64,000 bases of DNA. Origin: Chengkuizengella sp. SCS-71B (GTDB taxonomy: Bacteria > Bacillota > Bacilli > Paenibacillales > KCTC-33759). Position 1 is the first letter of the stretch. Every line of letters starts with the position of its first letter. A program made the position numbers and the translations under genes. The notes below the pieces were generated by a model. The model was not told where the DNA came from. It worked only from the letters and a program-made list of their open reading frames with translations, and did not search any database. The stretch spans positions 1,922,001-1,986,000 of the forward strand of contig NZ_JAZHSH010000001.1 in NCBI RefSeq assembly GCF_040100845.1, written 5' to 3'. Of the stretch, positions 1 through 7,680 are shown one piece after another.

Positions 1-1
1 A

Positions 2-331
2 TTTGGTAAAAATCTTTGTGTTTTATATCCTGGATATAGATGGAAGCAATTTATTACAAATGAGCATATTCAATTTAAGTTAAGAAGAATATGTTATGAA
101 CTCTCTCATTTATTTGAAACTCCTTTGTATGTACCAGAAATTTATGAATGTGATGGCTTCGTAATGGATGGCAAAACAATGGTAGATGTAAAAAGTTATA
201 TGTATAGACGACTGGGTCCACCTAGTCCATCTATTGATGTAATTATTGAGAAGGAGAATGAATTTGAAGAGTTTCATGGATATGAACATGGTTATTTGAT
301 TGATGATTTTAGAGATTTTAAAAAGGGTTAA
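2..331 (+). CDS. C-terminal part of an unrecognised protein (5' end outside window)
   Basis: The frame is open from the first bases of the window to a TAA at 329-331, so at least 109 residues of a longer protein are present. A TTG at 125 could give a 68-residue product, but the upstream codons read as ordinary protein (FGKNLCVLYPGYRWKQF), so I treat it as the 3' end of a larger gene. It is rich in Tyr, Glu and Asp and ends in Lys-Gly, with no membrane segment or recognised motif. The next gene begins 30 bases downstream, so the two are probably co-transcribed. Function unknown; a toxin or secreted-protein tail followed by a partner gene is one possibility, but nothing here proves it. Confidence 0.55.
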   Translation, partial: FGKNLCVLYPGYRWKQFITNEHIQFKLRRICYELSHLFETPLYVPEIYECDGFVMDGKTMVDVKSYMYRRLGPPSPSIDVIIEKENEFEEFHGYEHGYLIDDFRDFKKG

Positions 332-361
332 TCTAGAAAACATAATAGGGAGAACCATGAT

Positions 362-979
362 ATGAGTGAATTTACAGCAGGAAGTTTAGCATTAAAGAAA
401 AGCATGCAAAAAGTGGAGCAACATTCAACTGTTACTTCTGTTCAAGAGATAAATGATAACTGGATTGTGTTTATCACTAATGATACAAGTGTGAGTGATA
501 TTGTACCTGAAAGTGTATTTGAAATTTCAAAAGAATTTCCAATTCTCTATTTTTTTAATTTCGAGGATCATTGTTGGGGATATTATATTATCTTACAAGG
601 AAAAATAGTTGCCAATATCTCTTTTTCGTATGAAGAAGAAAATACTGCAGTAGTAAGGTTAGCTGAGGAAAGGCATCCTGATGAAGATATAATGGAGCTT
701 CTTTACATCGAACCAAACGCAAAAGAGCTTTATAATAAGTTACTATTCGAAGTAAAAGATAATCCTGAATATCTTAGAAAAATAGAAGAGCAATTAGAAA
801 ATAAGAACGTTGAGTTCTTTAAATTATTTAATATACCTGATGAAGTTATTACAAAATTAGAATATATTTTATCCGCAGAGTATTGGAATAACTTAAAAAA
901 CAAGCATGACCTAGTTGAAGAGTTTAAACAGTTACTTGAAATTAATGAGATGAGATGGATTCGTTCAGACCGAGTGTAG
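362..979 (+). CDS. Hypothetical cytosolic protein, 205 aa
   Basis: I do not recognise the family. The ATG at 362 is chosen because the ATG at 358 meets a stop two codons later and an AGGGAG ribosome site lies about ten bases upstream. There is no signal peptide or membrane helix. The first 100 residues look beta-rich with aromatic residues (ILYFFNFEDHCWGYYII); the last 100 are charged and helical (many Glu, Lys and Leu), ending in an Arg-rich tail. It follows the truncated gene at the window start by 30 bases. An immunity- or chaperone-like partner of that gene would fit the arrangement, but this is inference from position only. Confidence 0.6.
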   Translation: MSEFTAGSLALKKSMQKVEQHSTVTSVQEINDNWIVFITNDTSVSDIVPESVFEISKEFPILYFFNFEDHCWGYYIILQGKIVANISFSYEEENTAVVRLAEERHPDEDIMELLYIEPNAKELYNKLLFEVKDNPEYLRKIEEQLENKNVEFFKLFNIPDEVITKLEYILSAEYWNNLKNKHDLVEEFKQLLEINEMRWIRSDRV

Positions 980-1181
980 ATAGAATTTAAATTTAAAAAT
1001 GAATTAGATCAATAAAAATATTGAATTATCGAGACTTATTTAAACTAAAATATCTAGATAAGAAAAACTCTAATTTTACTTTGAGTATACCATCTTTCAT
1101 TGACAGTGTCATTTCCATATGTTACCTTAAAAAAGTATTACGTTTAACTGTTACAGTTCAATTTAAAAGGAGATGTTTTTA

Positions 1182-1502
1182 ATGTCAGATGAGATTTTTA
1201 ATCCACCAAGTAAACCAACAGTTGAGGACACACATAAAAGAGCAACTTTTCTAATTCGAAATGACCTCATAGAGAGGTTAAACGAAATTGTAAAGGGTGA
1301 AAAGAAAGGTACAAAACATAGGCTTGTTAATAAAGGTATTGAAAAAATACTTGATGAGTACAGTGAAAAACAACTATCAAAAGATGAAGAAAGCGAATTA
1401 ATATTTAGAGAAACTATTAAAAAGTACAATATAGATTTAAGTAAAGAAGATGAAAGAGAAAAGCTAGATACTTTGATTAAACTGTCCTTTAACATTAGAT
1501 AA
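1182..1502 (+). CDS. Ribbon-helix-helix (CopG/MetJ-type) DNA-binding protein
   Basis: The 106-residue product has one recognisable region, residues ~20-60: a strand (RATFLIRND) followed by two helices (LIERLNEIVKGEKKGTKHR and LVNKGIEKILDEY). This is the layout of ribbon-helix-helix proteins such as CopG-like plasmid and partition regulators, in which paired strands contact the DNA major groove as a dimer. The remaining C-terminus is acidic and helical and may be a partner-binding arm. AAAAGGAG at 1165-1172 sits nine bases before the ATG at 1182, so that start is preferred to the ATG at 1173. No partner toxin or partition ATPase is adjacent. Its presence supports an accessory or formerly mobile origin for this block. 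Confidence 0.6.
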   Translation: MSDEIFNPPSKPTVEDTHKRATFLIRNDLIERLNEIVKGEKKGTKHRLVNKGIEKILDEYSEKQLSKDEESELIFRETIKKYNIDLSKEDEREKLDTLIKLSFNIR

Positions 1503-1578
1503 AACAAGAATTTTATCAAATGAGTTCTTATAATAAAATAATAATTTACATAATCATGAAAAGAGGTTGTTTTAAAAT

Positions 1579-2118
1579 ATGCAGAAAAAACCTTCAAAGT
1601 TGTTATTTATAATGATTGCAGTATTAGTTGTAGTATTGCTGTCATCTTGTCGAACAAGTACCGATACGGAAGAACCAGAAATCAAAATTTTATCTGATTC
1701 AAATGAAGAATTAGATAAAATTTATTACGGAAATTTAAATAATGAAGAACAGGAAGAGATAGAAGAGAGACTAAAGGATTTTATGATAGGTAAAAGATTT
1801 ATTGATTTACCATTAATTGATCATGGCGACCAATTTCTAATCGAAGCTTTAAATTTTGAATCAGATGAATTTGAAATTTTTGAATATGTAATGGATGAGA
1901 GAGGTAATATTATCTCAGATTACGATATAAAGCCAGTGAATATAAGCACTAAAAGAGAAGGAAGGATTGGTATATATTCATTTGAAGAAAGACATGATTA
2001 TGAAAAGTATCAAAAATATGCAGTAGAAGGAAAGTTGATACATAGCTTATTGATTAGATGTGAAATTGATAATGCTTCTTTTGCATTTTCTACACTTGTA
2101 TTAAGTGTTATTGAATAA
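1579..2118 (+). CDS. Predicted lipoprotein, unknown function
   Basis: The 179-residue product starts with two lysines and a long hydrophobic stretch ending in a lipobox (VVLLSSC, Cys24), the signal for lipidation and anchoring on the outer face of the membrane. The mature part is acidic, starts with a flexible Thr/Glu/Asp-rich linker and continues as mixed helix and strand; no family recognised. An AAGAGG ribosome site at 1560-1565 lies 13 bases before the ATG, so initiation may be modest. It is one of several small surface proteins encoded in a row here, each with its own ribosome site. Confidence 0.65.
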   Translation: MQKKPSKLLFIMIAVLVVVLLSSCRTSTDTEEPEIKILSDSNEELDKIYYGNLNNEEQEEIEERLKDFMIGKRFIDLPLIDHGDQFLIEALNFESDEFEIFEYVMDERGNIISDYDIKPVNISTKREGRIGIYSFEERHDYEKYQKYAVEGKLIHSLLIRCEIDNASFAFSTLVLSVIE

Positions 2119-2209
2119 CTTGTACAACAAAGCGACTTAAAACTGGGAACTACCAGTCTTAAAACGGTAATTTTAACTGATGAAAAATAAAGTGAAGGGA
2201 TAGGCAACT

Positions 2210-2791
2210 ATGAACACTAAAAGACGACTTAAGAAGAGATATTTTATTATATTTATTACATTTATATTATTCATATTAGTTATCCCTATTTTTATAGGTG
2301 GGTACTCAATTTCTGAATCGTTAGTAGTAAGATATTCCTTTCCAAAAATTGATGATGGAGAAATTGTTTATGAAAAGAAATTTGAAGATGATAAGGTTAT
2401 TGTCTGGAAAACGGATAATGAAAGTATTATTAAACTGATAGAAAGAGAATGGGGTGTTTTTTATCGTTCGAATTATTTTGGTGTAATCCATACTTTGACA
2501 CCAGATAAAAAAATGAGATTAACAAGGTCAGTCAGAGGATATAATCATAAAAGTACTCTTATTGGAGCTGAGATTTTAGATAAAGAAATAGTTAAAGTCA
2601 TTGTAAGTATTCATGATAGACATAAAAATATATCATCTTTAAGTGAAGCAAAAGAGAAATCAAATGTTTATATAGAAATGGATGTAAAGAATGGATACGC
2701 AGCACATTATAGTTATTTAAATAGTACTAATGTTGGAAGCTTTACTTTCCTTGGATTAAATTCAGGAGGGGAAGTAATATCAATTAACTAA
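2210..2791 (+). CDS. Membrane-anchored hypothetical protein
   Basis: The 193-residue product has a very basic N-terminus (MNTKRRLKKRY) followed by one hydrophobic helix (residues ~12-32). The positive-inside rule predicts a cytosolic N-terminus and about 160 residues outside. The outer part is mainly beta (alternating charged and hydrophobic residues, KVIVWKTDNESIIKLIE) with no cysteines and no catalytic motif that I recognise. AGTGAAGGGA about 15 bases upstream is the ribosome site. It lies in the run of small envelope proteins from 1.6 to 4.3 kb. Confidence 0.6.
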   Translation: MNTKRRLKKRYFIIFITFILFILVIPIFIGGYSISESLVVRYSFPKIDDGEIVYEKKFEDDKVIVWKTDNESIIKLIEREWGVFYRSNYFGVIHTLTPDKKMRLTRSVRGYNHKSTLIGAEILDKEIVKVIVSIHDRHKNISSLSEAKEKSNVYIEMDVKNGYAAHYSYLNSTNVGSFTFLGLNSGGEVISIN

Positions 2792-2805
2792 ATTTGAAAT
2801 ATGCA

Positions 2806-2825
2806 ATAAAATTCGGATTTTATAG
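2806..2825. repeat. Short hairpin, ATAAAAT-4 nt-ATTTTAT type (copy 1 of 3)
   Basis: ATAAAAT, a four-base loop (TCGG) and ATTTTAT followed by AG form a small perfect hairpin in the gap after the previous gene. Very similar units occur at 3786-3805 and 49851-49870. It has no T-tract of terminator type. Confidence 0.5.
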
Positions 2826-2886
2826 TAGAGCAATATGAATTTTTAAAAAGTGTTATTTAAAAATACTTAATTAAAGAAAGGATAAA

Positions 2887-3180
2887 ATGGAGATTATAGG
2901 TTTTTTAATAGTTATTTCATTGCTTACATTTTTTTATTTTAAATATCCGAAAGTAACTGTAAAAAGCAGAGTATTGATTAAAGAACTGGATTATTTTAAA
3001 TCGATGAATGGGGAGAAGATGAATGTAACTAAGATCATTTTTCTTTTGGATGATTCAAATAAAAAAGTTACATTACGGGTATTAAGTCAAAAGAAGTTTG
3101 AGGAAATTAATCAAGGTGATATAGGAATTCTAACTTATAGAGGTTTGTTTTTAATTGATTTTAAAAAACATTGTAACTAA
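2887..3180 (+). CDS. DUF2500-like membrane-anchored protein (YhhM type)
   Basis: The 97-residue product has an N-terminal membrane helix (residues ~3-19) and a small beta domain ending with a motif of the form GDIGILTYRG, close to the GD-G-L-YKG signature that ends DUF2500 proteins such as Escherichia coli YhhM. The family is described as membrane-anchored with an OB-like or SH3-like beta fold and has no assigned function. The length fits the family. AAAGAAAGGA precedes the ATG by a few bases. Recognition is from the motif and layout by eye, not from a search. Confidence 0.55.
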   Translation: MEIIGFLIVISLLTFFYFKYPKVTVKSRVLIKELDYFKSMNGEKMNVTKIIFLLDDSNKKVTLRVLSQKKFEEINQGDIGILTYRGLFLIDFKKHCN

Positions 3181-3207
3181 AGAATAGATACATATGGAGG
3201 AAACATA

Positions 3208-3414
3208 ATGGAGTATTTACAATATTTATTTTATTATATTGACAGATTAAGTAATATTTTTATTTCTTTTTTTCAAGAAGGGATATGGGTTATTGGATTT
3301 ATGTTTTTACTGAATAAGACATTTGAAAGTAAAAGATTAATTAATATATCAAAAGTGGTTACTATAATCGTTTTAATTTTCTTGTTCCTAGATTTAATTA
3401 TTATGCGTCTTTAG
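3208..3414 (+). CDS. Small two-helix membrane protein
   Basis: The 68-residue product is almost wholly hydrophobic, with predicted helices at residues ~18-36 and ~46-66 separated by a short charged loop (NKTFESKRL). TGGAGGAAAC lies just before the ATG, an excellent ribosome site. The next gene starts 18 bases after its stop, so the two are probably one transcript. No family recognised. Confidence 0.5.
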   Translation: MEYLQYLFYYIDRLSNIFISFFQEGIWVIGFMFLLNKTFESKRLINISKVVTIIVLIFLFLDLIIMRL

Positions 3415-3432
3415 GCAGAAAAGGTGGAAATT

Positions 3433-3789
3433 ATGAAAAAATATTTAATTTTAAGTATATCTATCGTATTTCTAGGTATTTCTATTATAATTGGAACTTC
3501 TAGAATTGCAGATGCACTTTTAAATGATGGTAAAGAAGATGTAGATGTAGTGACAGCAGCAAATTTAATTGTAGATGCATTAACAAAAGAAACAGAGAGC
3601 GCCCAACTATTAAGTGAATCTGAATTAGTAGAGTATTTAGGTATTCAAGAACATCAAATAGATAGCTTGGTGCCTAAGGATGGGAGAGGCATTGAACTAC
3701 CATATTTAAGAATTGGGGATCAATATTACTTTCCAGTTTCAGCTATAGATAAATGGTTGCTTGAAACTGAAGGAAGAGCATTTTTATAA
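3433..3789 (+). CDS. Membrane-anchored protein with excisionase/MerR-like HTH domain
   Basis: The ATG at 3433 is preferred over the GTG at 3424 because AAAAGGTGG lies six to eight bases before it; the product is then 118 residues. Residues ~4-24 form a membrane helix. The C-terminal ~60 residues (from LLSESELVEYLGI to the end) have the layout of the small winged-helix domains of excisionases and MerR-like proteins: a helix-turn-helix with E-x-x-E-Y-L-G, a basic wing and a final helix with DKWL. Similar anchored HTH proteins are known in Paenibacillus-type genomes. With one signal-anchor helix and a basic N-terminus the domain should face outwards, which is odd for a DNA-binding fold. Role unknown. 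Confidence 0.5.
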   Translation: MKKYLILSISIVFLGISIIIGTSRIADALLNDGKEDVDVVTAANLIVDALTKETESAQLLSESELVEYLGIQEHQIDSLVPKDGRGIELPYLRIGDQYYFPVSAIDKWLLETEGRAFL

Positions 3790-3805
3790 AATTGGGATTT
3801 TATAG
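3786..3805. repeat. Short hairpin, ATAAAAT-4 nt-ATTTTAT type (copy 2 of 3)
   Basis: The same unit as at 2806, with loop TGGG. It overlaps the stop of the preceding gene and ends in TAGGAGG, so the 3' flank doubles as the ribosome site of the next gene. A hairpin next to the ribosome site could modulate translation. Confidence 0.45.
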
Positions 3806-3816
3806 GAGGAAAACAA

Positions 3817-4278
3817 ATGAAGAAATTAAAATTCCTTATAATAATACTGATAATAATAGTAATATCTGGTTGTAGCGAATATAATCCATCACATGATGAT
3901 ATTAAAGTAGATGATGATATTAGCGAATATAACCCATCAGATGATGATATTGTTGATATACATGGTGAAATAACCAATATTGATATATTTATGCGATTTA
4001 TTGAAAATTTTAATCAAGGAATTAAGGATGAAATTAAAATTGTAAGCTATACTGTAGAAGGAGACGCAATCCTACGAGATCTTGAGTATGATGGGGAAAA
4101 TATTATTACAACAATTGATACTACAAGAGATCGTTATGGCAAAAGACATGTAAGTACTTTTATATGTAAAACAATCATAGTAGAAGAAACAGAAGAGATG
4201 AATCATTACAAGCATTACCTATTAAATGGTTGTAATCAGGAAAATATTGATACTTCTATCTTACTTATTCAGAAGTAA
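3817..4278 (+). CDS. DUF4362 lipoprotein
   Basis: The 153-residue product has a lysine-rich start, a hydrophobic stretch and a lipobox (VISGC, Cys19), so it should be a lipid-anchored surface protein. From residue ~50 on (HGEITNIDIFMRFIEN, then SYTVEGD and ATC-type motifs up to DTSILLIQK) it matches what I know of DUF4362, a Bacillus-group domain of unknown function. The linker after the lipobox carries a duplicated SEYNPS-DDI unit, caused by a 48-bp-spaced repeat in the DNA. TAGGAGG lies just before the ATG. A second, N-terminally truncated copy of the same domain is at 52.3 kb. Confidence 0.8.
   Translation: MKKLKFLIIILIIIVISGCSEYNPSHDDIKVDDDISEYNPSDDDIVDIHGEITNIDIFMRFIENFNQGIKDEIKIVSYTVEGDAILRDLEYDGENIITTIDTTRDRYGKRHVSTFICKTIIVEETEEMNHYKHYLLNGCNQENIDTSILLIQK
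3874..3951 (+). repeat. Internal in-frame duplication in the DUF4362 gene
   Basis: A 30-base unit encoding SEYNPS-[HD]-DDI occurs at 3874-3903 and again at 3922-3951, offset by 48 bases. The spacer encodes KVDDDI, itself a degenerate part of the unit. The unit is 48 bp, so the frame is kept and only the acidic linker after the lipid anchor is lengthened. Confidence 0.75.
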
Positions 4279-4387
4279 TTGGTTCCAATAAAATATTACT
4301 TTTATCGTAAGAAGAGAAGGAAACAGAGACTTATCTCTGAATCCATCTAAAGATTGAATAAATTCTTCTTAGAGTAAAGGTTAATTT

Positions 4388-5947
4388 TTAATGTTCAGGA
4401 TATCCAGTTATTTTTTGAATAGATTCATATAAAGGTGTTAATTTTCTATACATTTTTTGATAAACTTGGCTATAAAGATCATCGTATATTTCCACGTTTT
4501 TCTGAATAGGTTCAAAAACCTGCGCTTTTTTTGTCATTTCTTTGACTGCTGTATCAATATTTGGATGAAGTCCTGCCCCTACTGCAGCTAAGATGGCCGC
4601 CCCTAAACCAGAGGCTTCACTAACTGCTGGTCTGATTGCTGGTAAATGAAATACGTCTGCTGTAATTTGCATCATTTTATCACTGTTTGAACCTCCGCCA
4701 CATACGATCAATTCTGTCATGGGAATTTTTGTGCGCTTTTCAATTCTCTGTTTCCCTTCACGTAAAGAGTAGGCTAAGCCTTCAAGAAGAGCTCTATAAA
4801 AGTGCCCTTTAGTATGGACTCCACCAAAACCAATGACAGCACCTTTTGCATCAGGACGTGGATATCTTATGCCAGGTGACCAGAATGGTTGGAGTACCAA
4901 CCCTAATGATCCTGGTGGAATATTAGAGACTAGATCATCTAGTATTTCTTCTGCAGGTACTCCTAAATTACTTGCTAGTTGTAACTCCTCGTTAGCAAAT
5001 TGTTCTTTGAACCATGAAACCATCCAAAACCCACGGAAAGTTTGTACTTCTAGGTTATATTCTCCTGGTGATGCACTTGGATAAGGGGGTATGAGTTTTA
5101 TAGGTTCAAGGTATTTTTTTGAGTTAACATTGATTGTTGCCGTAGTACCATAACCTATACTTCCTTGGTTTGGATGCAGACACCCTGTGCCAAGTACTTC
5201 ACAGGCTTTATCAGTAGCTCCAGCGATAACAGGCAATCCTTCAGGTATTCCTGTTTGTTTAGCTGCTTCTTTCGTAATCACACCTAACTGCTCACCTGGT
5301 TGAACTAGATTAGGTAACATCTGTTCCTTGACAGGTATAGCCTTCCATTTCCAGTGTGATTTCTTAGACCATGTAAGTTTTTTATAATCAAATGGAAGAT
5401 ATCCAACTTGACTCCCGATAGAATCAACAATATCATCAGTTAATTTATAATTAATGTATCCAGAAAGCATCAAGTAGTGGGAAGTTTTATCCCAAATCTC
5501 TGGTTGGAATTCCTTGATCCAATTTGCTTCCGCTTCTGCTTGAAGATAATGTAATGTTTTATTGAGGCCTGCTAGATGAAATAGGAGCTGCCAAGCTCCT
5601 CCAACCTTAGGCAATTTCGTAGATCTACGTTGATCTAACCAGAGTATAGCTGATCTTAAAGGATTTTTTTCGGCATCAAGATTTACCATTGATCCTCTTT
5701 GAGTTGTGAGACTTACAGAAACAATGGAATCTTTGTTTACTTTACCTTGACTAAACAGTTTTTCTGAAGACTCAGCAACACACTTCCAATAATACTCTGG
5801 ATGCTGTTCAGCCCAACCTGATTCAGGAGAATAATACGCAGGACTATAAATCACTCTGGCAAAATCTATAAGACGACCATTTCCATCAAACACAAGCGTT
5901 CGAACACTTTGAGTTCCAATATCTATCGTTAAAACGGTTTCATCCAT
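4388..5947 (-). CDS. FGGY-family carbohydrate kinase
   Basis: The 519-residue protein has the FGGY kinase layout: an N-terminal actin-like ATPase half with the phosphate-binding DIGTQSVR motif (from Asp9), a WLDQRR segment, then the second half with GGGSNSD and a Gly/Ala-rich EASGLGAAILAAVGAG stretch near the C-terminus. Such enzymes phosphorylate sugars or polyols (glycerol, xylulose, erythritol and others) with ATP; the substrate cannot be read from the sequence. It is the last gene of a four-gene leftward operon after a FadR-type regulator, an AgpS-like oxidase and a GlpD-like dehydrogenase, which points to a three-carbon or glycerol-ether substrate. A GGGGGA ribosome site precedes the ATG. 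Confidence 0.85.
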   Translation of the reverse strand: MDETVLTIDIGTQSVRTLVFDGNGRLIDFARVIYSPAYYSPESGWAEQHPEYYWKCVAESSEKLFSQGKVNKDSIVSVSLTTQRGSMVNLDAEKNPLRSAILWLDQRRSTKLPKVGGAWQLLFHLAGLNKTLHYLQAEAEANWIKEFQPEIWDKTSHYLMLSGYINYKLTDDIVDSIGSQVGYLPFDYKKLTWSKKSHWKWKAIPVKEQMLPNLVQPGEQLGVITKEAAKQTGIPEGLPVIAGATDKACEVLGTGCLHPNQGSIGYGTTATINVNSKKYLEPIKLIPPYPSASPGEYNLEVQTFRGFWMVSWFKEQFANEELQLASNLGVPAEEILDDLVSNIPPGSLGLVLQPFWSPGIRYPRPDAKGAVIGFGGVHTKGHFYRALLEGLAYSLREGKQRIEKRTKIPMTELIVCGGGSNSDKMMQITADVFHLPAIRPAVSEASGLGAAILAAVGAGLHPNIDTAVKEMTKKAQVFEPIQKNVEIYDDLYSQVYQKMYRKLTPLYESIQKITGYPEH

Positions 5948-6056
5948 GGATTGGATCTTCCCCCTTTTTTATTTCCTAATCCTCCTCTGTGATGAAGAGG
6001 GATAACCCCTAGATTGTAACATATACTCTATTCATTTATGCGAGCATAATTTTAGG

Positions 6057-7637
6057 TTATTTTAGTATTAAATCAGGACTGTAGTTATTTTTCCATATTT
6101 TATAGTAACGAGTTACTTCATCATTCCAACGTTCCTCATCCCAGTTTAAAACAGGTAGAATCTCTTCTTCTAAGCGATTTATTATTTCTCTTCCTCCAGA
6201 AGGTAATAACATACCAATTCGTACTCTTCGCAGTAATAGATCATCTAAATGAGAGATTGATTCATGTCTTGCTGCCCATCGAAGCTCTGACCATAATATA
6301 TTCGTACTAGGTACAAATTCACAACCATTTTCTTCAATTTCTTCTATAAAACTATCCCATTCATTTCCGTAACGTCCGTACAACCGACGTGTCATGGATT
6401 CTCCTAAGTGGGACTGGAGTATTGTATGACCTGTCATATTTTGTTGTGCATCTTGAATTTTATTATGATGTTCATTTACATGGGTTATTTGTGGTTTAAT
6501 TTTATCTAAGACTTCACGAGCTAATAAATCGAAGGTAGTTAGTTTCCCACCTGTTACTGTTAACAAACCGTGCTCTTCCCATATACAATGATCTCTTGAT
6601 TCCTTAGAAGGATCTTTTTTACCTGTATGAATGACGGGTCTTACCCCTGCAAATGTTGATAAAACATCCTCAGCTTTAAGTTGGAATGAAGGAAACATTT
6701 CATTTAGGGCTTCTAGTAAGTATTTTCCTTCTTCAAAACTTATACTCGGTTCTACATTTAGAGATTCTTTATGATCAATATCTGTTGTTCCAACTAAGGT
6801 GACACCTTCCCATGGAAGTGCATAAATATAACGTCCATCTTCTGGATGCGTGAAGCTGATGGCCTGCGCTAGTGGTAAACGCCAATTAGGAATAATTAAG
6901 TGACTTCCACGTAAGGGGCGCATTTTTGGTATTTCACCAACCTGAGCTCGGAGTTGATCTACCCAGACACCAGTTGCATTCACAACTATTTTCCCAAATA
7001 CTTCTTTTGTTTTATTTGATACTATATCTTTCACTGTGACTCCACGCACATGGCCATGTTGATCCCGACATAATTCTTCAACTGAGCAATAGTTTATTGC
7101 AGTGCCCCCTAGTAACTCTCCATCTTTTAACACTCTTAATACTAGTCTTGCGTCATCTGTTCTTGCATCATAATATTGTAACCCTGTGCTTAGACCTGAT
7201 TTTCTAATTCCTGGTGCCATTTTGCTTATGTTCTCAGAATCGTAACTACGATGGTTTTTTCGATGTGCCATCATGTCATAAAGGGTTAAACCTGCTTTTA
7301 ACAAAATAGGGTCAAACCGATTTTCCTCATAAAACGGCATTAAAATGCCAAGAGGTTCTACCAGACCATCACATTCACTGAGTAACTTTTCTCTTTCATG
7401 TACAGAATGCCAGGTTGTTTTCAATTGACCTTGTTTTAAATAACGTAAACCACCATGTACTAGTTTACCAGAACGACTGGATGTTCCCCATGCAAAATCT
7501 TTTTTTTCTAACAATAAACAGCGTAGCCCTTGACTAGCTGCTTTTCTCAAAATCCCAGCTCCTGTAATTCCTCCACCGATAATGATGACATCCCAAGGTT
7601 CACTTAATCGATCCCAGACTTCTTCGCGGTTATTCAT
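6057..7637 (-). CDS. GlpD-like FAD-dependent glycerol-3-phosphate dehydrogenase
   Basis: The 526-residue protein begins with a dinucleotide-binding motif (IIIGGGITGAG, from residue ~18), followed by the GlpD signature around TSSRSGKLVHGGLRYL, and later GGKLTTFDLLA, the second family signature. Known family members oxidise sn-glycerol-3-phosphate to dihydroxyacetone phosphate at the membrane and pass electrons to quinone. The start at 7637 is chosen over the GTG at 7646 because GGAG lies eight bases before it. The gene sits 43 bases after the AgpS-like gene and 109 before the FGGY kinase. It may be the ordinary GlpD, or a specialised paralogue for this pathway; a second glpD elsewhere in the genome would support the latter. 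Confidence 0.85.
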   Translation of the reverse strand: MNNREEVWDRLSEPWDVIIIGGGITGAGILRKAASQGLRCLLLEKKDFAWGTSSRSGKLVHGGLRYLKQGQLKTTWHSVHEREKLLSECDGLVEPLGILMPFYEENRFDPILLKAGLTLYDMMAHRKNHRSYDSENISKMAPGIRKSGLSTGLQYYDARTDDARLVLRVLKDGELLGGTAINYCSVEELCRDQHGHVRGVTVKDIVSNKTKEVFGKIVVNATGVWVDQLRAQVGEIPKMRPLRGSHLIIPNWRLPLAQAISFTHPEDGRYIYALPWEGVTLVGTTDIDHKESLNVEPSISFEEGKYLLEALNEMFPSFQLKAEDVLSTFAGVRPVIHTGKKDPSKESRDHCIWEEHGLLTVTGGKLTTFDLLAREVLDKIKPQITHVNEHHNKIQDAQQNMTGHTILQSHLGESMTRRLYGRYGNEWDSFIEEIEENGCEFVPSTNILWSELRWAARHESISHLDDLLLRRVRIGMLLPSGGREIINRLEEEILPVLNWDEERWNDEVTRYYKIWKNNYSPDLILK

Positions 7638-7680
7638 ATTTAACACTCCTTAAATTAAGTGTTCGTAAAGTTTTGTTTTA

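Noticed and set aside
1-4278. Known anti-phage defence system
   Set aside because: No nuclease, ATPase, reverse transcriptase, TIR or similar effector is encoded among these small proteins.
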